A stretch of DNA of 8,519 bases from CAZCBJ01 sp964496705 (lineage in GTDB: Bacteria > Chloroflexota > Anaerolineae > Anaerolineales > Anaerolineaceae): NCBI GenBank assembly GCA_964496705.1, contig CAZCBJ010000176.1:1-8519 (forward strand), given 5' to 3'. The translations under genes were made by a program, and so were the position numbers. This document shows positions 6,155 to 8,519 of the stretch, piece after piece. Below the pieces are notes generated by a model. That model saw only the letters and a program-made list of their open reading frames with translations, ran no database searches and had not been told where the DNA came from. The first letter of the stretch is position 1; each line of letters starts with the position of its first letter.

Positions 6155-6251
6155 CTGTGCCCATTTGCGTCATCTGCGGATTCTCTTCTTTATCCCAGCA
6201 AATTCGTATCTTCTATCTGCGCTCATCTGCGTCATCTGCGGATTCTCTTCT
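6094..6251. repeat. Palindromic and direct 25-bp repeats spanning the gap and a signal-peptide coding region
   Basis: Two direct copies of ATYTGCGTCATCTGCGGATT with its TCTCTT tail lie at 6163-6187 and 6225-6249 (24 of 25 identical). A third, inverted copy at 6094-6118 matches the 6225 copy at 21 of 25 positions without gaps. Between the inverted and first direct copy is a small hairpin, AAAATC-AGCA-GATTTT (6131-6146), making 6094-6187 a loose palindrome. The element fills the 100-bp gap between two SGNH genes and extends into the downstream gene, covering its ATG and signal-peptide codons. Confidence 0.8.
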
Positions 6252-6254
6252 GCC

Positions 6255-7376
6255 TCACCGGCATCCTTCGACCAATCGCTGCCCCACCGCTTGTGCCAGC
6301 AGCGCCTCGCCCTGCGGCGTCAGGTGGATGGCGCTGTTGGTGAACTCCTCCTGCGGCACCAGGTCCCACGCATCCAGCAGATTCCAGCCCGCCGCCTGCG
6401 CGCGCTGCGCCAGCAGTTGGCGGTACTGGTCATAAGCCCAGTGCGGGTAGAAGAAATTGTAGCGCAGGTCGCTGTTCTGTCCCCGGCTGATCAAAATCGG
6501 CTCGTTGACCAGCAGCACCGGCGCACCCGCCGCGCCCACTCCCGCCGCCAGCACATCCCAGGCCAGGTCGCCCTCGGCAAACTGCGCCGGTTCCTGCCAA
6601 TCGTGGAAGCTCAGGTCGGCATCCAGGTCGCGCTGGGCGGGATTGTATTTCTCGGGGTACTCCTGGTCCACCCCGCTGGCCGCCCACATCACCCCGTAAG
6701 CCTGCAGGCGCAGCAGGTCGGCCAACGCGCGCCGCTGACCGATCAGCGTGCGCGCGTAGAAAGCAGCCAGCCCCCCGCCGCCCGTGTTATGCTCTATCCC
6801 CGCCAACCCGTAGCGCGCCAGCAGCGCCGCGGTGCGCTCGGGGTTGTTGGCCATGATCGGCGAGAAGAGCTGCTTATCGCTGGGAAAAGCCTCCAGCGTC
6901 AGCGGCCAGATGACCAGGTCCGGCTGGTAGCGGCGCGCCTCGTCAATCAGCATCAGGTCCTTGAGCAGCGAGATGGTGGGGTAGCCCAGGTTGTAGGCGC
7001 GCACGCGCTTCTCCCCGCAGCGCAGCCCGGCCGCGTTGAGCTGCCCGGCCAGCGTCTCCTCCGGGCGCAGCAGCGTGCCCCACACCGACGAATCGCCCAC
7101 CACGATCACGCGGTATTCGTCCGCCGCCTTGCGCGCCCCGGCAACCTCATGCGAGGCGAACATCGCGTCGATTGAATACAGGCTCAGGTTGTAGGAGCGC
7201 TGCGGGTTCTCGCCAAAGGGCAGCCGCGCCCGCCCCGGGAAGAGCAGGTTGTAGGCCGAGATGCGCCCCAGCCAGCCCAGCGGGTTGAGCGCGGCGTAGA
7301 GCAGGTTGAACAAAATGAACAACCCCAGCGCCTTGAGCAGCACATTGCGAATGAATCTGACGTCAATCTCTTTCAT
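6255..7376 (-). CDS. Membrane-anchored SGNH/GDSL-fold protein (DltD/AlgX-like style)
   Basis: The 373-residue protein has one N-terminal hydrophobic segment (about 11-30) and an extracytoplasmic domain. Block I is VIVVGDSSVWG (G94, D95, S96), with the expected nucleophile Ser. YNLGYP (128-133) and DLVIWPLT (153-160) occupy the block II/III positions, and SAIHLTPQGE (H351) is block V. The usual Asp three residues before the His is Ser348 here, so a triad would need another acid, for example D335 or D338. Long anchored SGNH proteins of this style often accompany MBOAT acyltransferases in O-acylation of surface polysaccharides; no MBOAT gene is in the window, so this is only an analogy. It begins 23 nt after the stop of the upstream SGNH lipoprotein gene, so the two are probably cotranscribed. 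No strong Shine-Dalgarno is visible. It is not closely similar to the two flanking lipoproteins. Confidence 0.75.
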   Translation of the reverse strand: MKEIDVRFIRNVLLKALGLFILFNLLYAALNPLGWLGRISAYNLLFPGRARLPFGENPQRSYNLSLYSIDAMFASHEVAGARKAADEYRVIVVGDSSVWGTLLRPEETLAGQLNAAGLRCGEKRVRAYNLGYPTISLLKDLMLIDEARRYQPDLVIWPLTLEAFPSDKQLFSPIMANNPERTAALLARYGLAGIEHNTGGGGLAAFYARTLIGQRRALADLLRLQAYGVMWAASGVDQEYPEKYNPAQRDLDADLSFHDWQEPAQFAEGDLAWDVLAAGVGAAGAPVLLVNEPILISRGQNSDLRYNFFYPHWAYDQYRQLLAQRAQAAGWNLLDAWDLVPQEEFTNSAIHLTPQGEALLAQAVGQRLVEGCR

Positions 7377-7399
7377 TGGGAATGGTTTTCCGTTCAGGA

Positions 7400-8380
7400 T
7401 CAGTGCGGCGGCAGCCCGTTCAGCGCGCGCCGCACCGCGTCCAACGCCCTCAACGCGGTGAAATTGCGCCGGTCCCAGCCGTCGGGGGTCAGGTAGATGT
7501 TATCGCGGCCGGCGTCCAGCCCGCCGTTCTCCAGGCTCTGCGCCGCCAGCCAGAAGTTCATCAGCGGGATGTCGTAATCGTGCGCCACCCTGGCGGTGAC
7601 CAGGTTGAGCCCATGGTCGCCCTCAATATTGTCGGCCTTGGTGGTCAGGATGGGCAGCGTACCGTTGGCCACCACCAGGTCCACGATCTGGCGCAGGTAT
7701 TTCTCGTAAGCCAGCGCCGAGGCGTCCGCCCGCCAGTTGGTGCCCAAATTAATAAATAGGATGCTTGGCTTGCGCACGCGCAGCTCGCAGGCCACCGGCG
7801 ATTCGTTTTCCTCGCAGGCCTCCTTGTCCGCCCACAGCGGGGTCAGCGCGGTCGGCGCGCTCAGCCCATCGCGCACCGCCAGGCTCTTGCGCTCGAACGA
7901 GCCGTGGAAATAATCGATGGTCTCCTGCAGATATTGATAATTCTCACCCAGCCAGTAGCGGTCGGTGGCGTAGATGCCCAGGAACACGTTCGGCTCGCTC
8001 TGGCAGTCGCCCACCACCGAAAAGACGTGCGGGTCGTTGCCCATCGCCAGCCCCTGCTCGTAGACCTGGCGCGCCACGTAGCTGACCGTCGGCACCGCCG
8101 CCCACGAGCTCCACTGCACCGGGTCAGGGCGCGTGTCGGGCGTGGCGGTGAAGGTCTCGGTTGGGGTGGGCGTGTCGCTGGGCGTGGGCGTCAGGCTGGG
8201 GGTCAGCGTGGCGCTGGGGCTGAACTGCGGCGCGGGCGTCTCGCTCGGCGCGGGTGTCCGGCTGGGCGCCGCGCTGGGCAGCACCCCGGCCGGCGGCGTG
8301 TCCGCCGGGCTGCACGAAGCCAGCAAAGCGCCAGCCGCCAGCAATCCCACCACATTGATCCAAATCCATCTCATTTTCAT
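7400..8380 (-). CDS. SGNH-fold lipoprotein paralogue with degenerate catalytic motifs
   Basis: The 326-residue product has a lipoprotein signal (hydrophobic 8-20, lipobox LASC with Cys23), a Thr/Pro/Ser linker (about 24-88), and a domain that aligns end to end with that of the 5126-6154 protein. Shared landmarks are VVGDCQS (C126), a Cys pair (C189, C198), TKADNIEGD (248-256) and a C-terminal NFTALRALDAV. Compared with the paralogue, block III reads GTNW (213-216) instead of GTND, and block V reads DNIY (293-296) with Tyr296 in place of the catalytic His. With Cys in place of Ser as well, ordinary SGNH hydrolysis looks unlikely, so a binding or partner role is plausible. It is the first gene of the trio. 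The ATG at 8380 is followed in frame by a second ATG at 8374; neither has a clear ribosome binding site, and the region upstream is entirely heptamer repeat. Confidence 0.77.
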   Translation of the reverse strand: MKMRWIWINVVGLLAAGALLASCSPADTPPAGVLPSAAPSRTPAPSETPAPQFSPSATLTPSLTPTPSDTPTPTETFTATPDTRPDPVQWSSWAAVPTVSYVARQVYEQGLAMGNDPHVFSVVGDCQSEPNVFLGIYATDRYWLGENYQYLQETIDYFHGSFERKSLAVRDGLSAPTALTPLWADKEACEENESPVACELRVRKPSILFINLGTNWRADASALAYEKYLRQIVDLVVANGTLPILTTKADNIEGDHGLNLVTARVAHDYDIPLMNFWLAAQSLENGGLDAGRDNIYLTPDGWDRRNFTALRALDAVRRALNGLPPH

Positions 8381-8384
8381 ACCA

Positions 8385-8519
8385 GGTTATCGGTTCTCAG
8401 TTTTCGGTTATCGGTTATCAGTTTTCGGTTATCGGTTATCGGTTATCAGTTATCAGTTTGCCTATTCGCTATCAGCTATTTGCTATCGGCTATCAGCTAT
8501 CAGCTATCGGCTATCGGCT
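8385..8519 (-). repeat. Heptamer tandem array, about 19 units, running off the window
   Basis: Eleven 7-bp units of type RGTTWTC (8385-8461) are followed by eight of type CTATCRG (8462-8517) with a 2-nt phase change between them. On the minus strand they read GATAACC/GAAAACT and then GATAGCC/GATAGCT. The array begins 4 bp upstream of the start codon of the 7400-8380 gene and continues to the window edge. Its minus strand matches the family of the array at 5082-5123. No promoter-like -10/-35 pair stands out inside it. Confidence 0.88.

Noticed and set aside
5868..7175. Plus-strand open frame of 435 codons across the SGNH genes
   Set aside because: It lies opposite two well-supported minus-strand genes and also translates the intergenic repeat. 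The product is Arg/Gln/His-rich without a recognisable domain.
8385..8519. CRISPR array
   Set aside because: The periodicity is 7 bp with no unique spacers and no cas genes; it is a simple tandem repeat.

Overview
The window reads like part of a GC-rich bacterial chromosome, most plausibly a Chloroflexota (Anaerolineae-type) genome or metagenome bin. This is inferred from gene style, not from a marker gene. Supporting signs are lipoproteins with long Ser/Thr/Pro/Ala linkers, weak Shine-Dalgarno sequences, C-rich coding strands and gene gaps filled with short dispersed and tandem repeats. No rRNA, tRNA, CRISPR array or phage module was seen.

Layout. Positions 1-507 hold no convincing gene: an exact 24-bp tandem duplication at the left edge and a REP-like palindrome near 275-365. 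A + strand gene at 508-1191 encodes a free-standing B3/B4 domain, the fold of the PheRS beta-subunit editing module. Next comes an AT-richer IS4-type insertion sequence (1244-2612) with 33-bp inverted ends. Its transposase is dead: an indel shifts the frame, and the codon for the catalytic glutamate of the YREK motif reads TAA. A strong sigma70-like promoter (TTGATT-17 bp-TATAAT) then drives a probable two-gene operon: a SufS/Csd-type cysteine desulfurase (2694-3905) and a membrane-anchored DsbA-like thioredoxin-fold protein with only one cysteine at its active-site motif (3912-4853).

The right half (5126-8380) is on the minus strand and faces the desulfurase operon. It holds three SGNH/GDSL-fold proteins, transcribed right to left. 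The first is a lipoprotein with degenerate SGNH motifs (7400-8380). The second is an N-terminally anchored protein with an intact GDSS motif (6255-7376). The third is a lipoprotein paralogous to the first (5126-6154). Both lipoproteins have Cys where the catalytic Ser of block I is expected. The cassette is bracketed by two arrays of related 7-bp repeats in opposite orientation, one ending 2 bp from the last stop codon and the other starting 4 bp from the first start codon. A set of 25-bp repeats lies between the second and third genes, and one arm forms part of the signal-peptide coding sequence of the third gene.

How it may fit together (inference): the desulfurase and the single-Cys thioredoxin-fold protein look like a sulfur-transfer or thiol-handling pair. 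The SGNH trio looks like a cell-surface acyl-ester or glycan-modification cluster. Points most worth following are the Cys-for-Ser SGNH lipoproteins, the apparent recruitment of a dispersed repeat as a signal peptide, and the heptamer arrays that leave no ordinary space for a promoter or ribosome binding site at the head of the trio.
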